Position numbers and translations under genes: made by a program
DNA from: JBDTGE01 sp050742975
GTDB lineage: Bacteria; Actinomycetota; Actinomycetes; Mycobacteriales; Jatrophihabitantaceae
Direction: 5' to 3'
Length of the DNA stretch: 26,813 nucleotides
Assembly (NCBI GenBank): GCA_050742975.1
Contig: JBOGDQ010000246.1
Coordinates: 1 to 26,813, forward strand
Notes under the pieces: model-generated
The model's database searches: none
What the model saw: only the letters and a program-made list of their open reading frames with translations
Told to the model about the DNA's origin: nothing
In this document: positions 6,968-14,657 of the stretch, in pieces
Layout of the letters: the number at the start of each line of letters is the position of its first letter
How positions within the stretch are numbered: position 1 is the first letter of the stretch

Positions 6968-7259
6968 GCCGGAGGACGCGAAGCTGCTCACGCTCGCCCG
7001 CTCGGCCCGCGCCCGCACCCGCGCCGCACAGGGCGCGGCTGTCCGCGACACGGACGGGCGGACCTATGTCGCCGCGACCGTCGCGCTGGCCTCGCTGGAG
7101 CTGACCGCCCTTCAGCTGGCCGTCGCCATGGCCGTGTCCTCGGGCGCGCTCGGGCTCGAGGCCGCCGTCGTGTTCGGCGCGGACGCTACCGACGAGGCCG
7201 GCACGGCAGCCCTGCGCGACGTCGCCCCCGAGGCGCAGGTCCACGCCGTCACGGCATGA
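6954..7259 (+). CDS. Cytidine deaminase-fold protein lacking catalytic residues
   Basis: Of 101 residues, the part around GRTYVAATVALASLELTALQ aligns by pattern with the cytidine deaminase segment GxxYxGxNVE…CAE. However, the zinc-binding Cys/His-Ala-Glu and the later PCxxC are missing: the protein has no Cys and no HAE/CAE. A short degenerate homologue of this kind is typically found between the CNNM gene and era in Actinobacteria (annotated as cytidine deaminase-like), so the position supports the call. Deaminase activity is unlikely; a binding or structural role is inferred only. The ATG at 6954 lies inside the preceding gene, and the stop overlaps the convergent hydrolase gene by 11 nt. 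Confidence 0.75.
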   Translation: MSGLEPEDAKLLTLARSARARTRAAQGAAVRDTDGRTYVAATVALASLELTALQLAVAMAVSSGALGLEAAVVFGADATDEAGTAALRDVAPEAQVHAVTA

Positions 7260-8022
7260 GGCTGTCCAGCGCGTCGAGGACCAGCGTCCAGTCGGGCGTC
7301 GACGGGTCGATCAGGGTGTAGTGATCACCGTTCGTCTCGACGAGCCGGGCGTCCGCCCCCGCCGCGGTGGCGGCATCGACGTAGGCGGTGCTCTGCGCGA
7401 ACGGGACCTCGTCGTCGGCCCGTGAGTGCAGGCAGAGCACGGGCACGGCGAGCGGCACCCGCGTGATCGGGTCGGCCGCGGTGTAGCGCTCGGGCACCTC
7501 GTCCGGCGAGCCGCCGAGCAGGTCGAGGACCGCTGCCTGCCCCACCGCCTGACGCGCTGCGGTCGCCAGATCGAGCACCCCGGCCTGCGACACGACGCCG
7601 GTCAGGGCGATGCCGGGCCCGGCCCGTCCCGCCGCCCAGGTCGCCAGCTGCCCACCCGCGGAGTGCCCGATAGCGATGACGCGCGAGGTGTCGACGTCCA
7701 GCGTGGCCAGGTGATCCAGGCCCGCGGCGACGTCGTCCAGCGTCCCGCTCCAGCCGCCGCCGTTTCCGACCCGGCGGTACTCCAGGTTCCACACCACGTA
7801 GCCGCGCGCGGCCAGGTCGCGGGCGAGTGGGTGGCCGAGCGAGGCGTCGTAGCGGGCCCGCCAGAATCCACCGTGGATGATCACGACCGTTCCGACGTGC
7901 GCAGAACCGGTGGGCCGGTACAGCTCGCCGTGCTGCGACCTGTCACTGCCGTAGGCCGAGCGCTGCGGTGTCAGAACGGCACCGCGGTCGTTAGAAGCGT
8001 CGTCGAAAGCGGCCCCGTGCAC
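7249..8022 (-). CDS. Alpha/beta hydrolase (esterase/acylaminopeptidase-like)
   Basis: This is a serine hydrolase of the alpha/beta fold with unknown substrate. Reading from GTG 8022 gives 257 residues. The oxyanion-hole motif is HGGFW (HGG at 50–52) and the nucleophile elbow is GHSAGG (119–124, Ser121). A likely acid residue sits in the segment LHSRADDEVPF and the catalytic His in GDHYTLID near the C-terminus. The layout resembles kynurenine formamidase-like and dipeptidyl-peptidase-like small hydrolases, without a decisive feature. The start is uncertain: GTG 8022 overlaps the upstream gene by 52 nt, and the only later in-frame option before the conserved core is a CTG at the MDMPI stop. It is the last gene of a TetR–MDMPI–hydrolase unit. 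Confidence 0.85.
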   Translation of the reverse strand: MHGAAFDDASNDRGAVLTPQRSAYGSDRSQHGELYRPTGSAHVGTVVIIHGGFWRARYDASLGHPLARDLAARGYVVWNLEYRRVGNGGGWSGTLDDVAAGLDHLATLDVDTSRVIAIGHSAGGQLATWAAGRAGPGIALTGVVSQAGVLDLATAARQAVGQAAVLDLLGGSPDEVPERYTAADPITRVPLAVPVLCLHSRADDEVPFAQSTAYVDAATAAGADARLVETNGDHYTLIDPSTPDWTLVLDALDSLMP

Positions 8023-8753
8023 GACAGCCCGTCGCCGCGTCCCGACAGGATGCGGCAGAACTCGACCGCGTCGAGCTCGACGTCCGGCCCGCCGGTGCCG
8101 ATACTCCAGTACCCGCCGGCCGGCCCGGTGAGCCGTAGCGTGAACGGCCGGCCATGGCGCAGCGCCCACTCCTGCACCACGTCGTGGACGAGCACGCCGT
8201 CGTGGTCCGCGGTGAGGACGTGTGGCGCGCCGGTGGCTCGGCTGATGTCGATCCGATGCATCCACGGGTCGCGGGTCAGGATCACGTCGAGCAGGTAGCC
8301 GAACGTCCACTTCTCCTCGTGGTCGCCGACGGTCTGCGGCTGGGGCATCGTGCGCCGGCGGACGAACCCCGGAGCCCGGCGCCGCCCGCGCACCGCCTTC
8401 GGGGCGACCCGCTCGAAACGGGCCACGATCGCCTGGGCCGTGAGGTCGGCGTGCTCCTCGACCTGCAGGCCGGTGAGCGCGTCGAGGAACACGCCACCGC
8501 GGCGCGTGGCGGCTCGCTGCTGCCGCATGCTCTCGCGCACGGACGCGGCCATCTCGGCCATCCCCAGCGCGTGCGAGGCCATCGCATGAACGTCCCACCC
8601 AGGGCATTCGGTCGCGATCGTCCAGTCGCTCGGGCCGAGTGACGCCAGCAGTTCGAGCAGTCGCTGGTACTCCGTCGCCGCGAGGCGCATCGCTGTCGCG
8701 CGTTCGAGTGCGGGCTTGCGTGGACGGGTGTCGGGCGCTCTGGTGACGGTCAT
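7971..8753 (-). CDS. Maleylpyruvate isomerase-family (MDMPI/DinB-like) mycothiol-dependent enzyme
   Basis: The family fold is a DinB-like four-helix bundle with a metal site. Characterised members use mycothiol as cofactor for isomerisation or detoxification. The 260-residue product shows the N-terminal signature W44…CPGWDVHAMASH, with H61 a probable metal ligand, and later DHEEKWTFGYLLDVILTRDPWMHRIDIS, whose HRxDI element is typical. A small C-terminal SCP2-like or MDMPI_C region (from about 185) ends at the TGA at 7971. The ATG at 8753 has a good GAGGAG ribosome site and overlaps the TetR stop by ATGA. The substrate cannot be deduced. A fusion reading upstream to 9155 is only the TetR gene's other frame. 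Confidence 0.8.
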   Translation of the reverse strand: MTVTRAPDTRPRKPALERATAMRLAATEYQRLLELLASLGPSDWTIATECPGWDVHAMASHALGMAEMAASVRESMRQQRAATRRGGVFLDALTGLQVEEHADLTAQAIVARFERVAPKAVRGRRRAPGFVRRRTMPQPQTVGDHEEKWTFGYLLDVILTRDPWMHRIDISRATGAPHVLTADHDGVLVHDVVQEWALRHGRPFTLRLTGPAGGYWSIGTGGPDVELDAVEFCRILSGRGDGLSCTGPLSTTLLTTAVPF

Positions 8754-9367
8754 CGTGATCTCCTCAGTCTCGGCCCCGGCAGGCTTACGTCGTCGGCGAA
8801 CATGTCGATCGCGCGCGGCAGCAGCCGGGACCAGCGGGTGCCGCCGGGGTCGTTCGCGAACTGGCTGTCGACCAGGCCGCCGATGATGGCGACGCAGAGG
8901 TCGACGTCCGCGTCCGCTCGGACCCCGATCAGGTGCAGCCGGTGGCGGAACAGGTCCATGACGCGAACGGACGGCGCGTACGACTCGGCGCTGGGCTGGA
9001 AGTCCGCGACCATCCGCTGATTCATCAGCTGGAACCGGGCCAGATCTGCCGCGGCGAAGTCGACGAATGTCTGGGCTATAGCGAGCAGGGCCTTGCGTGG
9101 AGCCTTCGGCAGCGATGCTTCCCGAGAAGCGCAGATAGTCAGGAAGTCCGACCACGCCTGGCCGAACATCGCGTCGTAGATCGCGTTCTTCGACTCGAAG
9201 TGCGAGTAGAGCGAGGGCGAGCGCATCCCTACCCGAGCAGCTACCTGCCTGAGGGTGACCGCACCGAGACCGTCCTGCCGGGCGATCTCCCAGGCCGCGT
9301 CGACGATCTCGCGTCGGGTGGCCTCACGCCGTTCGGTCTGCCTATCACGATTAGGCATAGCGCTCAT
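8750..9367 (-). CDS. TetR/AcrR-family transcriptional regulator
   Basis: This is a one-component repressor, presumably of its own cassette. In 205 residues, the N-terminal helix-turn-helix (about 20–62) reads IVDAAWEIARQDG, then VTLRQVAARVGMRSPSLYSHF with the family's Y54-xHF. The ligand-binding part includes PKAPRKALLAIAQTFVDFA and a late PGGTRWSRLLPRAIDMFADDV segment, as in the C-terminal domains of many actinobacterial TetR proteins. Two ATGs are possible, 9367 and 9358; the latter removes three residues. A set of TTAGGCA/TGCCTA repeats lies across the start region and is a likely autoregulatory operator. Its 3' end overlaps the MDMPI gene by 4 nt, so the three genes form one operon. Confidence 0.92.
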   Translation of the reverse strand: MSAMPNRDRQTERREATRREIVDAAWEIARQDGLGAVTLRQVAARVGMRSPSLYSHFESKNAIYDAMFGQAWSDFLTICASREASLPKAPRKALLAIAQTFVDFAAADLARFQLMNQRMVADFQPSAESYAPSVRVMDLFRHRLHLIGVRADADVDLCVAIIGGLVDSQFANDPGGTRWSRLLPRAIDMFADDVSLPGPRLRRSR

Positions 9368-9384
9368 GGTTAGGCAGAATGCCT
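9339..9384. promoter_or_regulatory. Candidate TetR autoregulatory operator (TTAGGCA/TGCCTA repeats)
   Basis: Two inverted repeats share the same half-site: TGCCTA-N7-TAGGCA (9339–9344/9352–9357) and AGGCA-GAA-TGCCT (9372–9376/9380–9384). TTAGGCA occurs twice in direct orientation, at 9351 and 9370, 19 nt apart or about two helical turns. They flank the start codons of the TetR gene, a classic place for self-repression. Which protein binds is inferred from position only. Confidence 0.5.
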
Positions 9385-9436
9385 GCTGGCTGGACGGCTG
9401 TCAACGACGCATGGCACACAAACGCCCAGTCGGCGA

Positions 9437-10090
9437 TCAGAACTTGCCGGACACGGTCCTGGCGATCTCGATCGCGGTGAGAGAGGGGCTGGTCACCACC
9501 GTGTGCACGACCACGAGCGTGCTGCCGACGGTGAACGCACACGCCCAGTCCGTCCCGTGATCCTTCGGGTAGAAGTCGGTCTGGAAGGCCAGCCCGATGT
9601 TTCCCCCGGTGATCTTGAACTGCTGCGGGTTCGTCGCCGCCTCGGCGAGCCGCACCATGGCGTTGTGGGCGCTGACCGCGCCGGCGTAGCGGGCCGAGGT
9701 GATGCGCAGGACGGGCTGATTCGGCCCGGGCAGCCGTTCTTCCGTCGCGAGCGGGGAGTCCTGGATGGCGAAGAACTCGCAGCCGACCTGCTTGCCGCCG
9801 CTGGTGAGCACCCGCTCCTTGGCCAGCCGCATGCCGAGGTCGCCCGCCGCGGTCTGCCTGGCCAGCAGCGAGCAGGTGCCCGGCGCCGACGTGGTCGGAC
9901 CGGCGTCGATCGGTCCGCTCGACGGGGTGGTGGTGATCGTGGCGGTTCGGGTGTCGGTGCGGGTCGTCCCCGGCCGAGGAGTGCCGGAGGTGCAGCCCGC
10001 GACCAGCAGGGCCAGTACCGCTGCCAACGCGGCCGCGATACCTCGACGGATGCGCCGCTGGGACCGCGGCAGCTCGCTGTGCATGCACAT
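9437..10090 (-). CDS. Secreted lipoprotein of unknown function
   Basis: The 217-residue product has a basic N-terminus (RSQRRIRR), a hydrophobic stretch and the lipobox LVAGC. It should therefore be a lipid-anchored extracytoplasmic protein, followed by a Thr/Ser/Pro-rich linker (to about residue 70). The globular part has three cysteines, in the contexts TCSLLAR, VGCEFF and WACAF, and ends with a hydrophobic VVVHTVV strand. The shape resembles small actinobacterial lipoproteins of the DUF2020/DUF3558 kind, but I cannot assign it firmly. ATGs at 10090 and 10084 are both possible. It is divergent from era, with only 32 nt between starts, and separated from the TetR unit by 69 nt. Confidence 0.8.
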   Translation of the reverse strand: MCMHSELPRSQRRIRRGIAAALAAVLALLVAGCTSGTPRPGTTRTDTRTATITTTPSSGPIDAGPTTSAPGTCSLLARQTAAGDLGMRLAKERVLTSGGKQVGCEFFAIQDSPLATEERLPGPNQPVLRITSARYAGAVSAHNAMVRLAEAATNPQQFKITGGNIGLAFQTDFYPKDHGTDWACAFTVGSTLVVVHTVVTSPSLTAIEIARTVSGKF

Positions 10091-10095
10091 AGTCT
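10090..10095 (+). promoter_or_regulatory. Candidate -10 (TAGTCT) for era
   Basis: TAGTCT fits TANNNT and predicts a start near 10102, giving a 21-nt leader that contains the era ribosome site GGGAGGAT. It lies at the start codon of the divergent lipoprotein gene. Confidence 0.35.
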
Positions 10096-10122
10096 CTCGC
10101 GCCGGTCTGGGAGGATGGCGGC

Positions 10123-11010
10123 ATGCCCTACCGCTCCGGCTTCGCCTGCTTCGTCGGCCGCCCCAACGCCGGGAAGTCGACGCTGACGAACGCGCTGGTC
10201 GGCAGCAAGATCGTGATCACCAGCGCCAAGCCGCAGACCACCCGGCACGCCGTGCGCGGCATCCTCACCCGTGAGGACGCGCAGTTGATCCTGGTCGACA
10301 CCCCTGGCCTGCACCGGCCGCGGACGCTGCTCGGGCAGCGGCTCAACGACGTGGTGCGCTCGACGCTGGCCGAGGTGGACGTCGTCGGCTTCTGCGTGCC
10401 GGCCGACGAGAAGGTCGGGCCCGGTGACCGGTTCATCTCAGCGGAGCTGGCCGAACTCAAGTCGCCCGTGATCGCGATCGTGACCAAGACGGACACCGCG
10501 TCGCGCGCGCAGCTCGCCGAGCAGCTGCTCGCGGTGTCGCGGTTGGGCGAGTTCGCCGACGTGATCCCGGTGTCGGCGGTCGCGGGGGAGCAGGTCGATC
10601 TACTTGCCGACCTGCTCATCGCGCGGCTGCCCGAAGGACCGCGGTTGTATCCCGACGACGTGCAGACCGACAACGACACGACGACGCGCATCGCCGAGCT
10701 GATCCGGGAGGCCGCGCTCGAAGGCGTGCATGACGAGCTGCCCCACTCGATCGCCGTGACCGTCGAGGAGATGCACCCGCGCGAGAGCAACCCACAGATC
10801 ACCGAGGTGTTCGCGACGATCCACCTCGAGCGCTCCAGCCAGAAGGGCATCGTCATCGGTCATCAGGGTTCGCGGCTGAAGCAGATCGGGACGACGGCGC
10901 GCGCCGGCATCTCCGGCCTGCTCGGCGGCCGGGTCCATCTGGACCTGCACGTCGCCGTCGAGGCCGACTGGCAGCGCGACCCGAAGAAGCTGGACCGGCT
11001 GGGTTTCTGA
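10123..11010 (+). CDS. era: GTPase Era
   Basis: Era is an essential-type GTPase that binds 16S rRNA near its 3' end and acts in 30S assembly, fitting its neighbours rsmE and ybeY. The 295-residue product has P-loop G1 GRPNAGKST (12–20), a G2 threonine region (TTRHAV), G3 DTPG (59–62), G4 TKTD (121–124) and G5 around SAVAGE. A C-terminal KH domain (about 205–285) contains the VIGHQGSRLKQIG loop. The length is normal and all GTPase motifs are intact. The ATG at 10123 follows GGGAGGAT at proper spacing. The MFS gene starts 1 nt after the stop, so they are co-transcribed. Confidence 0.97.
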   Translation: MPYRSGFACFVGRPNAGKSTLTNALVGSKIVITSAKPQTTRHAVRGILTREDAQLILVDTPGLHRPRTLLGQRLNDVVRSTLAEVDVVGFCVPADEKVGPGDRFISAELAELKSPVIAIVTKTDTASRAQLAEQLLAVSRLGEFADVIPVSAVAGEQVDLLADLLIARLPEGPRLYPDDVQTDNDTTTRIAELIREAALEGVHDELPHSIAVTVEEMHPRESNPQITEVFATIHLERSSQKGIVIGHQGSRLKQIGTTARAGISGLLGGRVHLDLHVAVEADWQRDPKKLDRLGF

Positions 11011-11011
11011 G

Positions 11012-12214
11012 GTGCTGAAGACCTACCGCGCCGCGTTCCGCGAACCGGGCACCGCCTCGTTCTGCGCTGCCGGCTTCGTCATGCGACTGCCGATCGCGAT
11101 CTATCCCATCGGCCTCGTACTCATCGTCTCGGCGCACACCGGGCACTACGGGTTCGCCGGCGTACTGGCCGGCGTGTACGTGATCGGCAACGGTGTCGGC
11201 AACCCGGTGCTGGCCCGGCTCGTCGACCGCTTCGGGCAGAACCGCCTGCTCCTACCGGCATCGGCGCTGCACGTCGCGGCCACCGCGCTGATCGGCGTGC
11301 TCGTGCAGACCCATGCCCCGCAGTGGACGTACGTAGTGCCGGCGTTCGTGTCCGGATTCGCCTACCTGGCGGTGGGTTCGCTCGTGCGCGCCCGCTGGAC
11401 GTTTGTCCTCGGCGGGCGGCGCGAGATGAGCACCGCCTACTCGCTGGAGTCGGTCCTGGACGAGGTGATCTTCACCGTCGGGCCGCTGGTGGCCACGCTC
11501 ATCGCGACCCAGGTCGATCCGGTGCTCGTCCTCGTCCTCGGTGTGCTGCTGGTCTTCGGCGGGGCGGTGTGGCTGCGGACGTTGCGGGCCACCGAGCCGC
11601 CCGCGCAGACGGTCGGCGCAGGGGGCCGTGCATCCGCGCTGCGGCAGCGCGGCATGCTGCTGCTGACGATCACCGCGATCGCGATGGGCGCGATCTTCGC
11701 CAGCGCCGAGGTGACGATGGTGGCCTTCTGCGGGCAGCATCACCACCGCGGCCTGAGCGGGCTGGTGCTGGCGTGCTTCGCCTTCGGCAGCGGGACATCC
11801 GGCTTCGTCTACGGCGCCCGGCACTGGGGCGCGAGCGTGCTCACCCGGTTCCGGCTGCAGGCGCTGGTCTTCGGGGCGCTGCCGCTGCTGTTCCTCGCCG
11901 CGACCAACGTGGGCGTGCTGGCCGTGTGCGCGTTCGTGGTCGGGCTCGGGATCGCGCCGACCCTGATCACGGCGTTCGGGCTGATCGAGAGCATCGTCCC
12001 GGGCCGCGCTCTGACCGAGGGGCTGGCCTGGCTGACCACCGGACTGAGCGTCGGCTACGGGGTCGGCTCCGCGCTGGTCGGTGGGATCGCCGACGCCCAC
12101 GGCGCCCGGATCGCGTTCCTGGTGACCGTCGGCTCGGGGCTGGTCATGGCCGCGCTGGCGGTCGTCCTGCACGAACGGCTCGACCCCGCGTCGGAGCCGG
12201 CCGCCGTCGGATGA
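11012..12214 (+). CDS. Major facilitator superfamily transporter
   Basis: This is an integral membrane protein of 400 residues with about 11–12 hydrophobic segments in two halves around a polar loop (about 190–210), as expected of MFS permeases. The first half contains LARLVDRFGQNRLLLP, close to the MFS motif between helices 2 and 3. The GTG start at 11012 is 1 nt after the era stop and leads to MLKTYRAAFREPGTASF, a common beginning in actinobacterial MFS proteins encoded near era/recO. The transported substrate cannot be inferred; annotations of such proteins are usually generic efflux. It may simply ride on the era transcript. Confidence 0.9.
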   Translation: MLKTYRAAFREPGTASFCAAGFVMRLPIAIYPIGLVLIVSAHTGHYGFAGVLAGVYVIGNGVGNPVLARLVDRFGQNRLLLPASALHVAATALIGVLVQTHAPQWTYVVPAFVSGFAYLAVGSLVRARWTFVLGGRREMSTAYSLESVLDEVIFTVGPLVATLIATQVDPVLVLVLGVLLVFGGAVWLRTLRATEPPAQTVGAGGRASALRQRGMLLLTITAIAMGAIFASAEVTMVAFCGQHHHRGLSGLVLACFAFGSGTSGFVYGARHWGASVLTRFRLQALVFGALPLLFLAATNVGVLAVCAFVVGLGIAPTLITAFGLIESIVPGRALTEGLAWLTTGLSVGYGVGSALVGGIADAHGARIAFLVTVGSGLVMAALAVVLHERLDPASEPAAVG

Positions 12215-12232
12215 CGGTGCGAGGATCGACGC

Positions 12233-13009
12233 ATGCCGCTCTACCGTGACGAGGCGGTCGTGCTCCGGGTGCACAAGCTCGGCGAGGCCGACCGCATCGT
12301 CACGCTGCTCACCCGCAGGCACGGCCGGGTGCGCGCGGTCGGCAAGGGCGTGCGGCGGACGTCGTCGAAGTTCGGCGCGCGCCTGGAACCGGGCAGCCAC
12401 ATCGACGTCCAGCTGCACTCGCGGCTACCCGAGGGCCAGCAGGCGCCGGGCGGGCGCCGCGGGCTGGACCTGGTCACCCAGACCGAGTCGATCGGCGCGT
12501 ACGGCGCGCAGCTGGCCAACGACTACGCCGCGTGGACGGCCGTTTCGGCGATCTGCGAGACCACCGAACGGCTGACCGAGGAGGGCGAGCCGGCGCTGCG
12601 GCTGTACCTGATGCTGGTCGGCGCGCTCAAGTCACTCGTCGCCCGCGCGCACGACCCGGGGCTGGTGCTGGACGCCTTCCTGATCCGCGCGATGTCCGGG
12701 GCCGGTTGGGAGCCCGCGCTGACCGAGTGCGCCACGTGCTCCGCGCCCGGACCGCACGCCGCGTTCAACGTGCCCGCCGGCGGGTCGGTGTGCGCGAACT
12801 GCCGCCCGCCCGGGTCGAGCCGCCCGGCCCGCGAGACCGTCGAGCTTATGGTCGCGCTGCTCGGCGGCAACTGGGCATCGGCCGACGCGAGCGAGGCCGG
12901 ACCCCGTCGCGAGGCGAGCGGGCTCATCGCCGCGCACCTGCAATGGCACCTCGAGCGCGGCCTGCGCTCGCTGCCCCTGGTCGAGCGTGGCGAGGTCACG
13001 GTCCGCTAG
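12233..13009 (+). CDS. recO: DNA repair protein RecO
   Basis: RecO works with RecR to load RecA onto SSB-covered single-stranded DNA during gap repair. In 258 residues, the N-terminal OB-fold (about 1–85) begins LYRDEAVVLRVHKLGEADRIV and has RVRAVGKGVRR, both hallmark RecO strings. A helical middle precedes a zinc motif with C166xxC169 and C187xxC190. This is the normal size. The ATG at 12233 follows GAGGA (12221–12225) with a suitable gap. It lies 18 nt after the MFS gene on the same strand. It is convergent with the hypothetical gene ending at 13023, only 13 nt away, and no terminator hairpin is apparent. Confidence 0.95.
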   Translation: MPLYRDEAVVLRVHKLGEADRIVTLLTRRHGRVRAVGKGVRRTSSKFGARLEPGSHIDVQLHSRLPEGQQAPGGRRGLDLVTQTESIGAYGAQLANDYAAWTAVSAICETTERLTEEGEPALRLYLMLVGALKSLVARAHDPGLVLDAFLIRAMSGAGWEPALTECATCSAPGPHAAFNVPAGGSVCANCRPPGSSRPARETVELMVALLGGNWASADASEAGPRREASGLIAAHLQWHLERGLRSLPLVERGEVTVR

Positions 13010-13022
13010 GACGGCGGGGCGC

Positions 13023-13727
13023 TCACCAGAGCAGTGTCGGGTCCTGGGCCAGGCTGAGCAGCGTTGCCGCACCCGGCTGGTCCGACCGCGGTCCGATCAC
13101 GCCGACCGTGACCGACCAGCCGGCCGACGTGATCGCCGACGCCGACGTCACCGCGGTCGTGGACGGGTCCGCGATCGAGGAGATGCTCACGGCGGTGAAG
13201 GCGTGGGTCGACCCGGTCTGCGGCGAGACGACCTCGACCACGACAGTCGAGCCGTGCGCGTTCGCCGCGCGCACGTCGATCGTGCACAGCGCGGTGAACT
13301 GGTCAAGCGTGCGGGCCACGTCGCGTACCGCGTACCCGGGCAGGTCCCGGTGCAGGGTGGCGACGACCGCGCGCCCCGGATCATGGCCGACCCGAACGCT
13401 CGCGCACGCGCCGTAGCTCGAGTCGGATCGGATGTAGTCCGCCAGCGGCCCGCGCTGACGAGCCTTCGCCACCAGCACGGACAGCGCGTCCGTGCCGGCC
13501 GTGCCGACTGTGGCGTCCGGCTGCGTCGCGTGCCGGACCGACGACGACGGGCGGCCGACGAGATAGGCGAGCAGCAGGCCGCACACCGTGACGGCAACCG
13601 CGACCCAGCGCACGGCCGGCGTGATCCGGTCGCCGAACGTCTCCAGCCGGTGTGGACGGCGTGGCTCATGGCCGACCTCGAGCAGTTCGTCGGCTGCGCC
13701 GTCACCCCGAGCTGGCTCGGTGGTCAT
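13023..13727 (-). CDS. Hypothetical single-pass membrane protein
   Basis: I do not recognise this 234-residue protein. The first 40 residues are polar, with Asp/Glu/Arg clusters. One hydrophobic helix follows at about 42–60 (VRWVAVAVTVCGLLLAYLVG), and then a soluble Ala/Ser/Thr-rich domain with two cysteines, in YGACASVRV and ALCTIDVRA. That shape fits a cytoplasmic tail, one membrane anchor and an extracytoplasmic domain. The ATG at 13727 is chosen because it gives the membrane helix near the N-terminus and lies in the divergent gap with uppS. It sits between recO and uppS, which are usually adjacent or nearly so. It ends 13 nt from recO, convergently. Confidence 0.75.
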   Translation of the reverse strand: MTTEPARGDGAADELLEVGHEPRRPHRLETFGDRITPAVRWVAVAVTVCGLLLAYLVGRPSSSVRHATQPDATVGTAGTDALSVLVAKARQRGPLADYIRSDSSYGACASVRVGHDPGRAVVATLHRDLPGYAVRDVARTLDQFTALCTIDVRAANAHGSTVVVEVVSPQTGSTHAFTAVSISSIADPSTTAVTSASAITSAGWSVTVGVIGPRSDQPGAATLLSLAQDPTLLW

Positions 13728-13805
13728 GACCCAACTGTCCGCCCCGCCCGGCCCCTGGGCAACGCGCAAAGCGGACAGCCACGATCGGTGGCGCGCGGGC
13801 GCCGG

Positions 13806-13811
13806 TACCGT
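13806..13811 (+). promoter_or_regulatory. Candidate -10 (TACCGT) for a leaderless uppS transcript
   Basis: TACCGT ends 7 nt before the G of the GTG at 13818, putting the predicted transcription start at the initiation codon. No Shine–Dalgarno is present in the short gap. Confidence 0.55.
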
Positions 13812-13817
13812 GTTCAA

Positions 13818-14657
13818 GTGACATCGCCTACCACCGGAGCCGGCCGCGGCCGGCTGCGCGGGCGCGGTGACAGGCAGTGGCCGGACCCGCCCCCGCACCC
13901 GTCGGGCGCGACGCCGCCGGAGATCCCAACCGCCCTTGTGCCCAAGCACGTCGCGATCGTCATGGACGGCAACGGCCGGTGGGCGCACGCGCAGGGGCTG
14001 TCCCGCATCGAGGGGCACCGCGCCGGCGAGGCGAGCCTGATGGACGTCCTGCACGGAGCCATCGAGCTCGGTGTGTCAACCATCTCGGCGTACGCGTTCT
14101 CGACCGAGAACTGGCGCCGCTCGCCGGACGAGGTCCGCTTCCTGATGGGCTTCAACAAGGACGTCATCCGCCGCCGCCGCGACGAACTGGCCGCCCTCGG
14201 GGTGCGGATCCGCTGGGCCGGCCGCCGGCCCCGGCTGTGGCGCAGCGTCATCGACCAGCTCGAGGACGCCGAGGAGTTCACGAGGGACAACGACCGGCTG
14301 ACGCTGCAGTTCTGCGTCAACTACGGTGGCCGCGCCGAGCTCGTCGACGCCACCCGGGCCATCGCGCGCGAGGTCGCCGACGGCAGGCTCAACCCGGCCA
14401 AGATCGACGAGCGGACGATCGAGGCCCACCTGGACGAGCCCGGGCTGCCGGACGTCGACCTGTTCATTCGCACGTCGGGGGAGCAGCGCACCTCCAACTT
14501 CCTGCTGTGGCAGTCCGCCTACGCCGAGCTGGTCTTCATGGACACGCCGTGGCCCGACTTCGACCGCCGGCACCTCTGGGCGGCCTGCCTCGCCTACGCC
14601 CGGCGCGATCGGCGCTTCGGCTCCGCGGGTCCGATCGAAGCGCCGGTGCTGCCGTGA
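13818..14657 (+). CDS. uppS: (Z)-polyprenyl diphosphate synthase (UppS/decaprenyl type)
   Basis: This enzyme elongates an allylic diphosphate with isopentenyl diphosphate in cis to make the polyprenyl carrier for peptidoglycan and other cell-wall glycans. The 279-residue product has a 40-residue Arg/Pro-rich N-terminal extension, as in actinobacterial decaprenyl diphosphate synthases. The core motifs are MDGNGRWA (D50 is the expected catalytic Asp), STENWRRSPDEV, the long substrate loop RTSGEQRTSNFLLWQ (from 218), and MDTPWPDF. All catalytic residues are present. The start at GTG 13818 rests on the leaderless promoter geometry and on conserved length. Its stop overlaps the next gene (GTGA at 14654). 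Confidence 0.95.
   Translation: MTSPTTGAGRGRLRGRGDRQWPDPPPHPSGATPPEIPTALVPKHVAIVMDGNGRWAHAQGLSRIEGHRAGEASLMDVLHGAIELGVSTISAYAFSTENWRRSPDEVRFLMGFNKDVIRRRRDELAALGVRIRWAGRRPRLWRSVIDQLEDAEEFTRDNDRLTLQFCVNYGGRAELVDATRAIAREVADGRLNPAKIDERTIEAHLDEPGLPDVDLFIRTSGEQRTSNFLLWQSAYAELVFMDTPWPDFDRRHLWAACLAYARRDRRFGSAGPIEAPVLP

Noticed and set aside
5672..7051. Minus-strand open frame (459 codons) opposite the CNNM gene
   Set aside because: Same reason: low-information Arg/Asp-rich product and a real membrane protein gene on the plus strand.
8754..9155. N-terminal extension of the MDMPI gene into the TetR region
   Set aside because: The extension is Arg/Pro-rich shadow of tetR; the ATG at 8753 has a good ribosome site and the ATGA overlap.
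11252..12418. Minus-strand open frame (388 codons) opposite the MFS gene and recO
   Set aside because: Extremely Arg/Gln/His-rich, no hydrophobic core, and antisense to two recognisable genes.
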